Assembly: GCF_027887165.1 (NCBI RefSeq)
Contig: NC_077227.1
Coordinates: forward strand, 350,484,707-350,548,706
Direction of reading: 5' to 3'
DNA length: 64,000 nt
Origin: Monodelphis domestica
Taxonomy: Eukaryota > Chordata > Mammalia > Didelphimorphia > Didelphidae
The position numbers and the translations under genes were made by a program. The notes under the pieces were generated by a model, which saw only the letters and a program-made list of their open reading frames with translations, was not told the DNA's origin and did not search any database. This document shows positions 34,987 through 46,859 of the stretch, piece by piece. Position 1 is the stretch's first letter. The number at the start of each line of letters is the position of its first letter.

Positions 34987-35205
34987 TAGGGAGCAGGTAG
35001 GTGGATCAATGGATTGAGAACCAGGTCCAGAGATGGGAGGTCTTGGGTTCAAATCTGACCTCAGACACTTCCTACACTTCTTAGTTGTGTGACCCTGAGC
35101 AAGTTACTTAACCCCCATTGCCTAGCCTTTACCACTCCTCCACTTGAAACCAATACACAGCATTGATTCTAAGACAGAAGGTAAGGGTTAAAAAAAATAA
35201 AAAAG
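34987..35205 (+). repeat. SINE-A with 10-bp target-site duplication
   Basis: Flanked by AAAAGAAATT (34977-34986 and 35206-35215). Carries an internal 9-base duplication ('cttcctacacttcttag'). Confidence 0.88.
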
Positions 35206-35215
35206 AAAAGAAATT

Positions 35216-35560
35216 CCTAGCATACTCAAATATTCTCTAGCATTTAGCTTGGAATCAAAGTCAAACTGATTGGCCTACAATTTGAGCACTCTGTTTTCTT
35301 CTTTTAAAATTGAGACATTTGGCCTTCTTCACTTTTGTAGCTTCCCTCCTGTTTTCCAAGATCTTTCAAAAAATTACTGACAGCTCAGCAGTCACGTCTG
35401 TCAGTTCTTTAAGTACTCTAGAATATTTTTCTTTTGGCCTCTTATTTGGATTTTTTCCCTTTATATATTTCTGGGTGCTTCATATGCTATCCTTCCTGCC
35501 CTATAGCTGCTCTAGCTTGGATATATGTGCATAGGCAATCTTCTCTTTCCCCTTTCTTTT
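35216..35560. other. Unclassified intergenic DNA
   Basis: Nothing recognised. Confidence 0.45.
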
Positions 35561-35599
35561 TTTGTTTCTTTTTTCTTTTCTTTTCTTTTCTTCCTTTCT

Positions 35600-35783
35600 T
35601 TTTTTTTAAACCCTTACCTTCAGTTTTAGAATCAATGCTGTGTATTGGTTTCAAGGCAGAAGAGTGGTAAGGGCTAGGCAATGGGGGTTAAGTGACTTGC
35701 CCAGGGTCACACAGCTAGGAAGTATCTGAGGTCAGATTTGAACCTCTGGGCCTGGCTCTTAATCCACTAAACCACACAGCTGC
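35600..35783 (-). repeat. SINE-A
   Basis: Minus-strand copy after a T/C-rich tract; lacks about 15 bases in the 'aacc..ctctgggcctgg' region. Confidence 0.88.
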
Positions 35784-36212
35784 TGTGGAAGAGAGAGAGA
35801 TTGGAAAAGCATGCAATAATACAGCTGAGTGAAGACCTGTCAGTCAAATGAGAAATATTCTGATCTGAAAGGAAAGGAACAGACCAACTGAAGGGTTGGT
35901 CTTTTAACCTTGAAGACAGAAAGGAGTGGTGGTCTCTGGTGACTTTGAAGGCAGAAGAAGAAGGTCAAAAGTCCAGATATCTCTCTGACTTGCTCTGTTG
36001 ATGATAGTGATTGAACTTCCAGACCTATCAGCCATTTCTCTCAATTGAACTATATTCCACCATCCTTCAACCTAAGACTCATCCTAGTGATAGGGAAACC
36101 CTGACCCTCTTACCTCCATTCCTTATCCCTTCCTTTCTTTCCCAAATAAACCCCTTACTTAAGATAAAGAAGAGAAAGTGTATTTTATTTGAGACATCAC
36201 AAACTCTGAATT
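35784..36212. other. Unclassified intergenic DNA
   Basis: Nothing recognised. Confidence 0.5.
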
Positions 36213-36318
36213 GATGAAGAAGATGAAGAAAAAGAAGAAGGAGGAGAAGGAAGAGGAGAAAAGTAGGATGGCTAAAGGGAGGAAGGGAGGAAGAGGGAGG
36301 AAGGGAGAAAGAAAATAG
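36213..36318. repeat. GA-rich purine tract
   Basis: About 105 bases almost all A or G (GAAGAA and GGAAGGGA units). A C13 run follows at 36391-36403. Confidence 0.9.
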
Positions 36319-36624
36319 GTAACAGTCTGATCTATTAGTTATTGATTACCAATCAATATAGTCCCTTATTGTTTACTGATTACAATTCTTCCCCCCCCCC
36401 CCCTCCACTCCCCTTCTTTTCTGGGTTAAAAGTATCCTTGCAGACAAGATAGAATGATATGAACAGGATGATTATATAATTAGGTGGATTCATTACTATT
36501 TTAATGACTGTTTCCTCCCCCCCCAAAGCACCCAATGTTAATTAATTGATGGAAATCTAAAGGAAGGTCTTTAATAGAACCTACCAGGTCCTATTCTTAG
36601 CCCTGCTCTATTTGACAAATTTTA

Positions 36625-36760
36625 GGATTATAGATTTAAAGTTGGAAGGGACCTCAAATGTAGGTCATCTAATCCAACTCCTCTGTTTACCAGATGAAGA
36701 AACTAAGACCCAGAGAAATTAAATGACTTGTCCAAAGTCATACAGTTACTAAATCCAATA
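36625..36760 (-). repeat. MIR-type SINE
   Basis: 'aaagttggaagggacctcaaatgtaggtcatctaatccaactcctctg' and 'atgaagaaactaagacccagagaaatt'. Confidence 0.75.
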
Positions 36761-36865
36761 GATTAAAATTTATTAAATGTGTTAGACAGACACTATGCTA
36801 AGAGCCAGAGATACAAAAAGAGGCCAATAGCCAGTCCCTGCCCTCAAGAAGCTTACAACCTAAAT
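36761..36865 (-). repeat. L2 3' end fragment
   Basis: 'aatttattaaatgtgttagacagacactatgctaagagccagagatacaaaaag' and 'ctgccctcaagaagcttacaacctaa'. Confidence 0.75.
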
Positions 36866-37794
36866 GAGTGACAGATTCAGAATTCAGACTCATATCTTGT
36901 GATAAATCAAAGCTGGAAAGGATAGTGAACACAGAATATGGCAGAGAGTTGGGGTTCAAAATGATCTCAAGATAAAGTGAAATTAAGAATACCAGAACTG
37001 GTAGACTTTGGAAGTTATCTATCCCTGCCCTTTCCTTATATGTGAATCTCCTGTACAAACACCCTTGTTAGGTGGTCATTCAATTACACCCAACATTTAT
37101 TGAATATTTACTGTCTTCAGTGTATGCTGCTAGGCTCTCAGGAGCATAGAGACTTTGATCGTCCATTCGGTTGCAGAAGGGTGAAAGTCCAAGGGTCTGG
37201 ATGTTACAGATTGGCTCACTCAATTATTGCATTGGAAGACAGTGAAAGAACTGAACATGTTGAGCATTTATTCTTTATTCCCACTTATATCTCGGAAGTA
37301 GTATCTCCAGAACAGAGAGAAATGCCTGGGGTTACACAGACATCTGATTGAGCCAAGAACAGATTCCAGAAGTCGTAAATGGCCCCTATGCTGTGCACTT
37401 ATTTTCAAGAAATGCTTTCTTGTTCTCCTGTGAGTCTGGGTTGCTACTCACTCTGCTTTTAGAATCTTATGGGCCAGTTCTGCGGGTGCTTCTTCTGAAA
37501 TCCAACCCCCCCCCCCACTTTCCCTCCTACCCTTTTACTCTGGTCTTTATATGTTAATTTCAGCCTTTCTCCTGCCCCTTTCCCTTCTGCTCTAACTTTC
37601 CCTTCTTCATCCATTGTATTTGTGGCTCCTACTCCATTAAGAAATCTTCCCTCCAATATTTGTTCTAATGGTCTTTGTTCGACTTCATCCCTTGTGGATC
37701 CTCTTTCTGGCTTTCCCAGAACGGTCTTCCGGTGATAAGCTTTCTTTGACCCGAAAAAACTTGTTAGTTTAACTAAAAACTCAGGTTGGCTTTT
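36866..37794. other. DNA upstream of the CpG island, unclassified
   Basis: A short L2-like scrap at 37092-37145; otherwise no repeat or exon recognised. Becomes pyrimidine-rich after 37500. Confidence 0.45.
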
Positions 37795-38965
37795 CCCGGG
37801 GTCAGCAGTTACTCCCGCCCCAGCCTGTCCTTGGCCCCGGCCATCGCCCTGGTCCCACATCTGACAAGCACCCCCCTCCCCCCTTCCTTTTGGGCTCCCC
37901 ACTCTCCCCTCTCCTCCCCTCCCCTCCCCAAATCCGCCCCCAGACAGGGGTCAAAGGCAGACCCGAGCATCACGTGTTCGCACAGCACCACAAAACAGCG
38001 AAGAATCCGCCTTTGGAGTCAGAAAATCCAGTAGGAGATTCCGGAATCCTGCTGGGCCCCGGGGTCGTAGACTCCCTGCAGAATCGGGGCTGAAACCTCG
38101 GGAGACCTACGGGATCCATCCCCGAACGCCAAACCCGGGGCGCCTTGCTAGTTAGGTAGGTGAGCTCTTTTGGGGGTAAGGCGGGGAGAGTCTCCCCTGC
38201 GCTCCGCGTGCGCCCCTATTGTGTATGAGAACCCCTAGGCACCAGCCCCTGGGGAGAGGCGGCCCCTGGACCCCTGCGGCTCGAGCCCAGCCTTTCCCTT
38301 GCCGGGAAAACTTCCGAGCCCAGCGCGGGGGTGCCCTGCCTGGGGACCAGGGGCTGGGCACCGGGAAAGAGGAAGGAAGGAAGGAGGGCGGGCTGGAGGA
38401 GGTGGTGGCGGCGGCGCTGGAGCTGCGCTGTCGGGGAAGGGTTACCCGCGGCGGGGGCGGGGGGCCCCGGAGCCGGTGCTTGCTGCGGGGCCGGGCCCAG
38501 GGCTTGGGCGGTCGTGGCGGCGGCTCTAGCCGGAGTGTGCACGGCCCCCAGCTCCCGGGGACGCGGCTTGTGGACACGGGGAAGCAGCGGCCGCAGCTGT
38601 CTGCGCCCTCTCCCAGGGGCGCCCGGAGCTCGGCAGAGCAGCAGGTAAGACGCGAGCCAGAGTCGGGGGCCCGGGCCGGGGTACTCCCTCCCTCCACTGG
38701 GCTGGAGAACCATGCAGGCCGCGTATCCGGAGCACGAGCAGCCTCCGCCGGCCGGGAGCCCTGGGCTCCGGTGTGGCTCGCCCGGGAGGGGCCCAGATCC
38801 CGGGCCCTGGGAGGGAGCGCCCAGCCCCGGGCGGCGAAAGGGGGAGGGGTACAGGGCTGGAAACAAAGGGGAGGGGGCTCCCCGGGAACGGCGCTCCCTG
38901 GGGAAGGGGGAGAGAGAGGGAGGGAGGTGCAGGGCTGGGGCAGCGGCAGCGGCAGCGGCAGCTGG
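37795..38965 (+). promoter_or_regulatory. NDST1: CpG island, probable NDST1 promoter
   Basis: About 1.2 kb of very GC-rich, CpG-rich DNA, sharply different from its flanks, with GC-box-like GGGGCGGGG motifs, GGCGGCGGCG and a (GGCAGC)4 run near 38940-38960. It contains a strong plus-strand donor (38645). In human the next gene upstream of RPS14, in the opposite orientation, is NDST1; distance and orientation here agree. I cannot fix the start site: no TATA box or clear initiator stands out. The long ORFs that cross the island on both strands are products of GC richness. Confidence 0.75.
38400..38644 (+). other. NDST1: Candidate NDST1 exon 1 (5' UTR; 5' end not resolved)
   Basis: The 3' boundary is supported by a consensus donor CAG|GTAAGA at 38644/38645 inside the CpG island. 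The 5' limit given is only indicative. No translation start that reads into an NDST1-like product is visible, which fits a non-coding first exon. NDST1 encodes a Golgi enzyme that removes acetyl groups from and N-sulfates heparan sulfate; this assignment rests on synteny with human 5q33.1, not on coding sequence. Confidence 0.5.
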
Positions 38966-39411
38966 AGGTCACAGATAATGTCACTTGTGAGGAATTTTCC
39001 CCACCCCCCTGGCTTCCCTCCCCTCACCCCTTCTCCACCCCCCCACCCCCTTAGCCTCTTCTCCAGAACAGGGAAAACTTTTGTCTTGTGTGTCCCAGCT
39101 TCGAGGAAAGGGAATGGGCTCCTGTGGCAATGCGGCCCAACCGGTTTTCCCCCCAATGGCCTTTTCCTCTTGGGCAGACGGTGTGTGCACTGCTCCCCAA
39201 TCTTCTCCCTCCAGAACCCTTGGGAAAATGTAGTTCCCTTTCCAAGTACTAGTTCTATTTTTTTTTTTTAAATAAGGGTCGGGAAAGGGAAGAGGTCCAG
39301 GCCTCATTGGGCACCTTGTTAGGCTTCAGTGACCCCAGGCTAAGGGTCCCAGAAACTGGGCTATTTGTTCTTCGGCTTGGGCATAGGGAGACTGCTTGGG
39401 ATGAATTCAGT

Positions 39412-39520
39412 TGAATTCCATAAACATTTATTAAGCTCCCACTGGGTGTAAAGCCTGATGCTAGTTGCTGGGGATAGAGAGGGGAAATCAGACTTTGGCT
39501 CTGCCCAAAAGGATGAATGT
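39412..39520 (-). repeat. L2 3' end fragment
   Basis: 'attccataaacatttattaagctcccactgggtgtaaagcctgatgctagttgctggggatagag'. Confidence 0.75.
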
Positions 39521-39544
39521 TAAACTTAACAGCGTTTGACACTG

Positions 39545-40870
39545 GTCATCACCTCCTTCTCCAGGATACTCTCATTTCCTTAGGCTTCTGTGACTGCTTT
39601 TTTCCTTCTACCTGTCAGATTACTATTTTATTGATCAGTCCTCCTCTTGTCCCCTAAGTACTGTACCCTACAACCTCCCCATACTCTCTCCTTTGGTGAT
39701 CTCATCAGATCCCACGGGTTTAATTATCATCTCTGTGCCAATGACTCCTAAATTTGTTTTATCCAATGGTCCTAATCATCCTTCTGCCCTTGAATCCGGC
39801 ATCTCCAGCTGCTTTCTGGAATCACCACCTGGATGCTCTGCTGGCACATCAATCTCAGCATGTTAAAAACTGAACTCTTCATCATTCCCTCCTAATCCTG
39901 CTCTGACTTCCAACTTTTGAGATTTATCTTGATAGCACCACCATTTGCCATTTATGGAGGCTGGAAATGCTGGTAATATCTTTGACTCTTACTCATCCCT
40001 CAAATTAAATCAGTTACCAAAGTCCTTTAGATTATATCTTCCCCAAATCTCTTGAATTTATTCTTTCCTAACACTTTAGGTTAAGCCTTCACCTCCTCTT
40101 TAATTCTCACCTTCTGTCTTAGAATTAACACTGTGTATTGGTCCCAAGGCAGAAAAGTGGTAAAGACTAAGCAATGGGGGTTAAGTGACTTGCCCAGGGT
40201 CACCCAGCTAGGAAGTGTCTGAGGTCACATTTGAACCCAGGACCTCCTGTCTCCAGGTCTGGCTCTCTATCCAACCAAGCTGCCCCCTCGAATCCAGTTT
40301 TTACATAATTGACAAAAAATTTTCTTCCGTAAAAATCCAACCTAATCATTTCTTGACTTTTCTTTCAGTGGCATCCTGTTGCCCCTAGGGTAAAATAGAG
40401 ATTTCCTTAGCCTGATACTTAAGGTCTTCCAAAACCTGGTTTCAGCCTTCCTTTCCAGCTTGAGTTCATGTTGCTCTCCATTACATACTCAGCATTCTAG
40501 CTAAACTGGACTTCTAGGTACTCTGAATTTGAAATACAATCTTCTTCCTCTCTGCAATAATGCAGGCCATTCTCCACACCTGGAAGATACTTCCTGAACT
40601 CCCACTTTAAGAATCCTTCTCTTGCCTGCAGGCTCACTTCAGATATCATTTCCACTTGGAACTCTTTCCTGGTTCCTCTGGTCTCAAAGTATTCTCTCCC
40701 TCTTCAAAATTTTCCTGCAATGCTTTCCCAGGGTCTTTCCTTTTTATCTGTCATGCTTTGCTTTTATATTCTTCCCCAAAGGGACTGTAAGCTCCTTGAG
40801 GACAGCAACTGTGTCATTTTAACATCTTTGTATCCAGAGTTGAATTTAATTGGATCCAGATTAAGCAGTT
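39545..40870 (+). mobile_element. L2 LINE fragment with a nested SINE
   Basis: 'ctcctttggtgatctcatcagatcccacgggtttaattatcatctctgtgccaatgactcc' (RT region, the YADD codons decayed), 'caatctcagcatgttaaaaactgaactc' and the 3' UTR 'gggactgtaagctccttgaggacagcaactgtgtc'. A SINE-A interrupts it at 40098-40287. Confidence 0.85.
40098..40287 (-). repeat. SINE-A nested in the L2
   Basis: Minus-strand copy from 'ctcaccttctgtcttagaattaacac' to 'ccaaccaagctgcccc'. Confidence 0.9.
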
Positions 40871-41967
40871 CCCCTCCAGAAGTGTTAGTAATAGTTTTTC
40901 CCATTTGTTTGGCCCCATTTTTCATTCCTGTCCTCACAGGTGTCTTGTATCAAGTAGATATTGTTATTGACATCCACATAAACCTTACCATACCTTGCTT
41001 TATTTTGTCCCAGAGGTGGCATTGGGTTCTCCGAGGCTCAGCCAGTGAAACCCAGACCCTACCAAGCTGGAGAGGCTGCCAGGACAGACTTGGTAAAAGA
41101 CTAATTTTATCATCTGAGCTAAGTTTGTGGAGAGTCTTCACTGACGAGGTGACCATCAGTTGGAAGTCTTTTTAGCCCATTGTAACTCATGAAGATAGTT
41201 CTACTGAAGGGCTGAGGAGGTGTGGATGTGGTGGTGGGGTGCCATGGAGATATGTAATCTACATCTATGAAAAGACTACACATTCTGAGAAACAGACTCA
41301 GTGTTGTGTTGCTGACTTGCTTGGGTGAATGGAACTTGTCTTTGGACTTCCAAAACAGTGTTGGGTTGTCCAGAATACCATGTGGTGCCTCTTCTGTGGA
41401 GAAATAGCTGTTTCCCATCCTGCCTCCCATTGTAGAAGCCTTGCTTAGGTTTAGTATATTCTTGGATCTCTGGAAAAGAGGATAAGAGAAGTCTTGAATA
41501 CTTTGATTATCAGTGTAGTTAACAAAACAAACATTTGCAGAAATGCTAGGGTGTATGTAGTAAGAGTGGGTCAAGCTACATCTTCAGTGATCAAGGCTCC
41601 TGGATAGCTAATGAGTTTGTAAACAAGGGTTCTTGGGGCCATCTTCTTCTGAGGATACCTATCTTCCTATCTTTGGATTAGCGGGGGGCTGGAAAAAAGA
41701 TATTATCTGTCTAATAGTGTGTAATTGTTATGCTCATTTTGTAGTGGAGGAGAGAGAGCTAAAGTCTAGAACTCAGCTTAGCAAGGAAAATATATCAACC
41801 ACTTAGGGCTCAAAGAACAGATTCTAGCAGCCTCAGACATCCCTCTTTTCTGCAAAAAGATACCTGACCTTGGGCAAATCAGGACAGATTTCTGTCATGG
41901 AATTGGGCCTTAGTTTCATGGTCTATACAATGAATTTGATGAAATCTGTGGTTTTTCTAGCTTCAAA
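40871..41967. other. Intron-like DNA, mostly unclassified
   Basis: No exon recognised. A diverged MIR/THER-like stretch lies at about 41860-41965; a 151-codon minus-strand frame at 41119-41574 has no recognised similarity. Confidence 0.4.
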
Positions 41968-42170
41968 ACTTTTAATAAGCATTTGTTAAACACCAACTAT
42001 ATGCCAGGTACCCTATTGAATTTTTTTTTAACAAATATTTCATTTGCTCCTCTTACCAGGAACAGGAGCCATTATTATTCTCATTTTACAGTTGAGGAAA
42101 TCAAGGCAATGAGATTAAGTGACTTGCCCTCAATTGCCTATATTATGGTTACTAGTTGGATCTGGGTCCT
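41968..42170 (-). repeat. L2 3' scrap and MIR
   Basis: 'aataagcatttgttaaacaccaactatatgccaggtacc' followed by 'attattattctcattttacagttgaggaaatcaaggc'. Confidence 0.65.
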
Positions 42171-42599
42171 AGGCATGAGTGTTCCCCACCTTAGTTGAAA
42201 ATGCATCTGTTGGAAGTCTAATTGCCCTTTGGGTTGGAATTTGGAATTCTCCCTTCTTAGAATTGTTTAATAATTGAAAGGTTGAAGGTGAAGGAGGAAC
42301 CCTGTGTGGTTTCAACTCCTAGAATAAGCTCATCATTTCTAAACTCACCTGCTGCTAAATTCAAGCCTTGATTGACCCCACCTCCCTCAGCCTTCTCTCC
42401 CTTTTGAATGGAGGACTGGAGGATAGAACCTCAAACTTTTCCTAGTGCCTTCCTTTAAAAGAGGGCAGAAACCAAACTTCTGCTCTCTCTGCTTTGCATC
42501 TGCTTCTTTACCTGGTTTTAGCTCTGTGAAACAAGATGCCCCAGACTCAAGGTCCCCCTCTGGTGTTCCATCCCTCCCCCCTTCAACTTCCATCTCCTT

Positions 42600-42722
42600 C
42601 TTTGTGTCTCCTTTAGATTGTAAACTCTTTGAGGGCAAGGATTATCTTTTTATTAATCATATCCCCAGCACTTGAGACAGTGCCTGGCACACAGCAGGCC
42701 CTTAATAAAGATTTATTGAATT
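42600..42722 (+). repeat. L2 3' end fragment
   Basis: 'agattgtaaactctttgagggcaaggattatc' and 'cagtgcctggcacacagcaggcccttaataaagatttattgaattgg'. Confidence 0.88.
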
Positions 42723-42734
42723 GGATGGATAGAA

Positions 42735-42990
42735 ATCTTGATGTAAACTGCACATATTCTGTGGACAGAATCCTGAACTTAAAATCAGAAAGCTGGAGAC
42801 ATTTACTAGCTGTGGGGCTCTAGGCAAGTTACCCAGCTGCTCTCTGCCTCAGGTTCCTCATCTGTAAAATGAAAGTGTAATAGTATCAGCCTCTCAGGGT
42901 TGTTGTGAAGATCAGATAAATTAAGATAAGCATAATATTTCTTAAAACTTAAAGTGCTATGTAAATGCTAGCTATTATAATTAGGTATTC
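42735..42990 (+). repeat. MIR-type SINE
   Basis: 'acatttactagctgtggggctctaggcaagttaccc', 'ctctgcctcaggttcctcatctgtaaaatg' and a 'aaagtgctatgtaaatgctagctattata' tail. Confidence 0.85.
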
Positions 42991-43542
42991 CATTCTGGCA
43001 TCCCTGGATAGTAGGACACATTCCTTGTAGGTTCTTGGGCTGTGGTCAGGATGCTTGCTGATCTATTGGTTCTTGGGTGTTGTGGGTGAAAGAAAGGCAA
43101 AGCGAGAATAAGCTGGAGATGTTCAGCAGGTCAGGTGTGGCTTTCAGGAGGGAGCATCTCTGGTGTAATGGGATCAAATGAGATAGTATTTGTTAGACAC
43201 TTAGCACAGTACTTGGCACATCCCTCCTTTGCCTCCTGTGTTAAACTCCTCCCTTTCCACTTTTATGAAATGATCTTGGGGACCTTAGGAGTCTTCTAGT
43301 CCAAGCCCTTCATTTTACGAGTGCCATATAAATGCTTGTTCTCTTCTCTTTCCCCCGTTTGAGGCATCAACGAGTTTGGAGTCATTGAAAATACAGCAGT
43401 TTCCCAAATGTGATCTCGGCAGATCTCTTTTTCCCTGGTGGGGCACAGCTTACTGTCCATTTGTTGTACCAGTTCAAATTATAAACTTTGATGTGAGGAA
43501 ATGAAGTATGGTAGAAAGAGTGCTAAATTTGGTGTCAGAAGT

Positions 43543-43750
43543 TAGTTGGTTTGTTGTGCGCCCCTCTTTGTGACCACTGGAGTGATTTGCCATTTCCTTC
43601 TCCAGCTCATTTTAAAGATGAGGAAACTGAGGCAAATAGTTGAGTGACTTGCCTAGGGTCACAGAGCTAGTGAGTGCCTGAGGCTGCATTTGAACTCGGG
43701 TCTTCCTGACCCTTTCCTGAGCTCTCTCCACTAAGCCACCAAGCTGCCTT
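43543..43750 (-). repeat. SINE-B (Mar1-like) inside an older MIR-like SINE
   Basis: 'ccactggagtgatttgccatttccttctccagctcattttaaagatgagg'. The outer element is 'ggtagaaagagtgctaaatttggtgtcagaa' on the left and 'tggaatcaggaagatatgag' on the right. Confidence 0.8.
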
Positions 43751-43849
43751 CTTGGAATCAGGAAGATATGAGACACTGACCCAGAAGACTTGGGTTCAAA
43801 AGAGAAGAACATGAGCACCCCTTTAACACCCTTGAAATATAAAAACTCA

Positions 43850-44050
43850 TTCTGTTATTTACTACTTGTATAACCTTGGGTAAGTCACTAACTTTCCTGA
43901 ATCTCACTTTCTTATCTGTAAAAGAGGGTTTAGATTAGATGATCCAGAAGACATCTCCCAGATTTAAGTTTCAGTTCATAAACATGGAAAGCAATAGTCA
44001 AGGATACCCAAGTCCTCTCAAATCCCTTAAAATTCTAAAACTATGATCCT
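43850..44050 (+). repeat. MIR/THER-type SINE
   Basis: 'tttactacttgtataaccttgggtaagtcac', 'ctcactttcttatctgtaaaag' and 'agattagatgatccagaagacatctcccag'. Confidence 0.7.
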
Positions 44051-44800
44051 GTGTATCTGATGGGCTCCCCATCTAGCACTTGTGTAGCTAAGGAAATAGG
44101 CATTTTTCATCTACTCTGGTTTTTCAGATCTTTCACATTGGTGGGATTTTAGCATAGGCTTTGTACTGTTCTAAGTCTCAATGTAAATAGTCCAGTGCCA
44201 CCTGTGGACAAGAACATTTAGCGATGGGGAAAACTCTGGAATGCTGCTAGAATGAGATGAAATGGAATTAGGAAATGTTTATCAACATAAATAAAAATAC
44301 AGTGCAACATAAATAATGGTAATTCATGGTTTCCTGAGTCATTATGCCCCTGTCTCTATTTTAGTTTGACACCACTGATTTAGGGTATCATGCAATCAAA
44401 TTGTACAGAATATTTTTACAAGTATCTGGGCCAGAAAGTTCCTTTGTTTACTGAAAGTCTTGTATTGACAACAATCTTCACATTTTCATAGGTTTCGTTT
44501 GCAAGTAATTTCTTCAAGGCTTTTGAGGTAGGTTGTATAAATAGTATTACTCCCAATTTCTAGAGGACAGAGCTAAACCAAGAGAGGTTAAGAGAGTTGC
44601 CTAGTGTTCATAGTGTCAGAGCTGTGTCTCAGGTCCAATTTTCTATTTCTGAATCTCTCTACTCTAACATTCCTGTGCCCCTCTTCTTGCAATTTAATGT
44701 TCATTCATTGAGCTGTAGGCCCCATTTAGGTTTCTCCCTCCTCCCAGATCATCTGAAAGCATTTGTTAAATTCCTTTGTGTGCTTCCTAGGAACTGGATT
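44051..44800. other. Intron-like DNA
   Basis: Diverged MIR-like core at 44500-44610; otherwise nothing recognised. Confidence 0.4.
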
Positions 44801-44809
44801 GGGAGATAT

Positions 44810-45010
44810 AATGGTCTTATGGAGAAAGGGCTGGCCGGAGAGTTAGGAGACATGGCTTTTAGCCTTAATTGTGTCATTAATTCATTGAGTGACCTTAGGC
44901 AACTCACTTCCCCTTTCCGGGCTCAGCCTGTCTCCTCATCTGTGAAATGAAAAAGGATTGGTCTAGATACTTTCCAAGCTCCCTTCCATCTTCTTTGTTC
45001 TAAGATCCTG
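44810..45010 (+). repeat. MIR/THER-type SINE
   Basis: 'gttaggagacatggcttttagccttaattgtg', 'gaccttaggcaactcac' and 'ctgtctcctcatctgtgaaatg'. Confidence 0.75.
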
Positions 45011-45184
45011 TTTAGCTCTGAGTTGATTTTTGTTTTTTTCTCAATGGTTTTTTTGACTCTTGTTTTTGTTGCCCCCCCTCCCTCCCTTACCTCTCTGGGT
45101 CTCAGCTTCCTAAACCTTGTAAAATGAGTGATTTGATGTGGCTGACCTCTATAAAGTCCCTTCTAACTCTGAATCTTTGATCCT

Positions 45185-45965
45185 CTAAACCTGTATCCAT
45201 TCTCCTGCTCAGAGATTTTAATTGTTCCCTGTTACTCATAGGATAAGCATTCCTTACCCTCCCATGTGAGGTCCTCCTACCTCCCCAGTTGGCTCCAACC
45301 TCCTCAGCACCACTATTACCTAGGACTTCTGTTCGCATGTGCTCCCTCTCAGCCCAGTTGGACTGGCTGGGGCTCCCAGTTCTTGGGCAGCTCTTTCCTA
45401 TCTAGATTTCATTGCTTACTCGTGGACTTTCTTCATATCTAATCTCTTGAAACCCTTTCCTTTTTGTAAGGCTCGGCTTGGAGTGTCACTTTTTCTGTGA
45501 TGACTCCTCTGATACCCCCCAACTGTAATTGATGTCTCCCTTCTTTTTTTTTTTAAACCCTTACCTTCCATCTTGGAGTCAATACTGTATATTGGTTCCA
45601 AGGCAGAAGAGTGGTAAGGGCTAGGCAATGGGGGTCAAGTGACTTGCCCAGGGTCACACAGCTGGGAAGTGTCTGAAGTCATATTTGAACCCAGGACCTC
45701 CTGTCTCTAGGCCTGACTCTCAATCCACTGAACTACCCAGCTGCCCCCGATGTCTCCCTTCTTGAATATATCATCTAACTCTGAACCTTCACTATGCATT
45801 TGTTTTACAACTGGTATGAGAGCTGAGTGTTCTTCATATTCTTGTCTGTAATACTGTAAGCTCCTTTGAAGACGGTAATTAAGGAGGTTTCTCCATCTTT
45901 GTATCCTTAGCCTCCAGTATAGAGCATAACATAATAGATGTTTAATAAATATTTGTTGAATGCAA
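45185..45965 (+). mobile_element. L2 3' end with a nested SINE
   Basis: 'ttaattgttccctgttactcataggataagc' and 'ctgtaatactgtaagctcctttgaagacgg', ending 'atgtttaataaatatttgttgaatgcaatt'. Interrupted by the SINE at 45546-45748. Confidence 0.85.
45546..45748 (-). repeat. SINE-A in the L2, with perfect 15-bp target-site duplication
   Basis: The direct repeat GATGTCTCCCTTCTT (45531-45545 and 45749-45763) flanks a full-length minus-strand SINE. The low divergence suggests a relatively young insertion. Confidence 0.95.
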
Positions 45966-46009
45966 TTAAGACATGAGCTGGGTCTTGGTAAAATTGGAAG
46001 GAGGGATGA

Positions 46010-46260
46010 AAAAAGGACATCTCACAGAGGGAGGTGAAAATGGCTCTCTGAGCAGACACAGAATAGATTAGTTTCGATGGAGCAGGCTTTTGTATATTAG
46101 TGGTAGATGAGGTAAACTGAAATCTAACCATGGAGGGCCTTGAATGCCAGGATAGAAAATGTTATTCTGTTGGCAGTGAAGCAATGTTGAAGGTTTTTAA
46201 GGAAAAGAATTGCATATATAGGTAGTGTTAAATCAGGAAGTACAGTTCCCTTTGGCAGAT
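46010..46260 (-). repeat. L2 fragment
   Basis: 'ccatggagggccttgaatgccaggatag' and 'aaggtttttaaggaaaagaattgcat' are reverse L2. Confidence 0.7.
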
Positions 46261-46662
46261 ATAGAAATGAGGCCCAGAAATAGTAAGTGATTTGGGGGAA
46301 GTTGCATTGCAAATACCTGACTAAATCTGGACTAGATTTCAAGTGTCTTTCCCTTGAGACTAGAAAAAATGCAAGATAAAGTGGATCCTGGAGTCTTGGC
46401 TAGGGGTAAGATGAACTCCAATTTGTTGTTGTTGTTGTTGTTTTCACTTTATTTTTTAATCTATTTTTAAGGATGAAGAAAATCAGAGGGTACTGAAATG
46501 ATTTGCACAAAGTGGCAAACCTATTAAGTGGCATATTGGATTTGAGTGATCAGATCAAATGTAGATAGGGGGGGAAAAAAAAAGCTTCAGAGATCCCCTT
46601 TGAACTCGAATTTGGACTGACCCTTGAAATGGATGTTAGGGATCATAGAAAGGACCTTCAAA

Positions 46663-46848
46663 TGTACAGAGCTGGGTAGCACAGTGGATAAAAATGCCAA
46701 ACCTGGAATTGGGAGGATCTGGGTTCAAATTTGGGCTCAGGTACTTCCTTGCTATGTGACTCTGGGCGAGTCACTTAACCCTGTTTGCCTAGCCCTTGCC
46801 CTTCTGTCTTACTAGGATGGTAAATCAGGGTTAAAAAAAATAATAAAG
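46663..46848 (+). repeat. SINE-A-like SINE
   Basis: 'gctgggtagcacagtggataaaaatgcc', 'gggttcaaatttgggctcagg' and an A-rich tail. A (GTT)6 run lies upstream at 46423-46440. Confidence 0.85.
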
Positions 46849-46859
46849 CGAAACATACA

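Noticed and set aside
38152-39271. Open frames of 350 (plus) and 334 (minus) codons in the CpG island
   Set aside because: Stop codons are rare in GC-rich DNA; overlapping frames on both strands, biased P/R/G composition, no domain.
41119-41574. 151-codon minus-strand frame
   Set aside because: No domain or family recognised, no splice or promoter context; may be chance.
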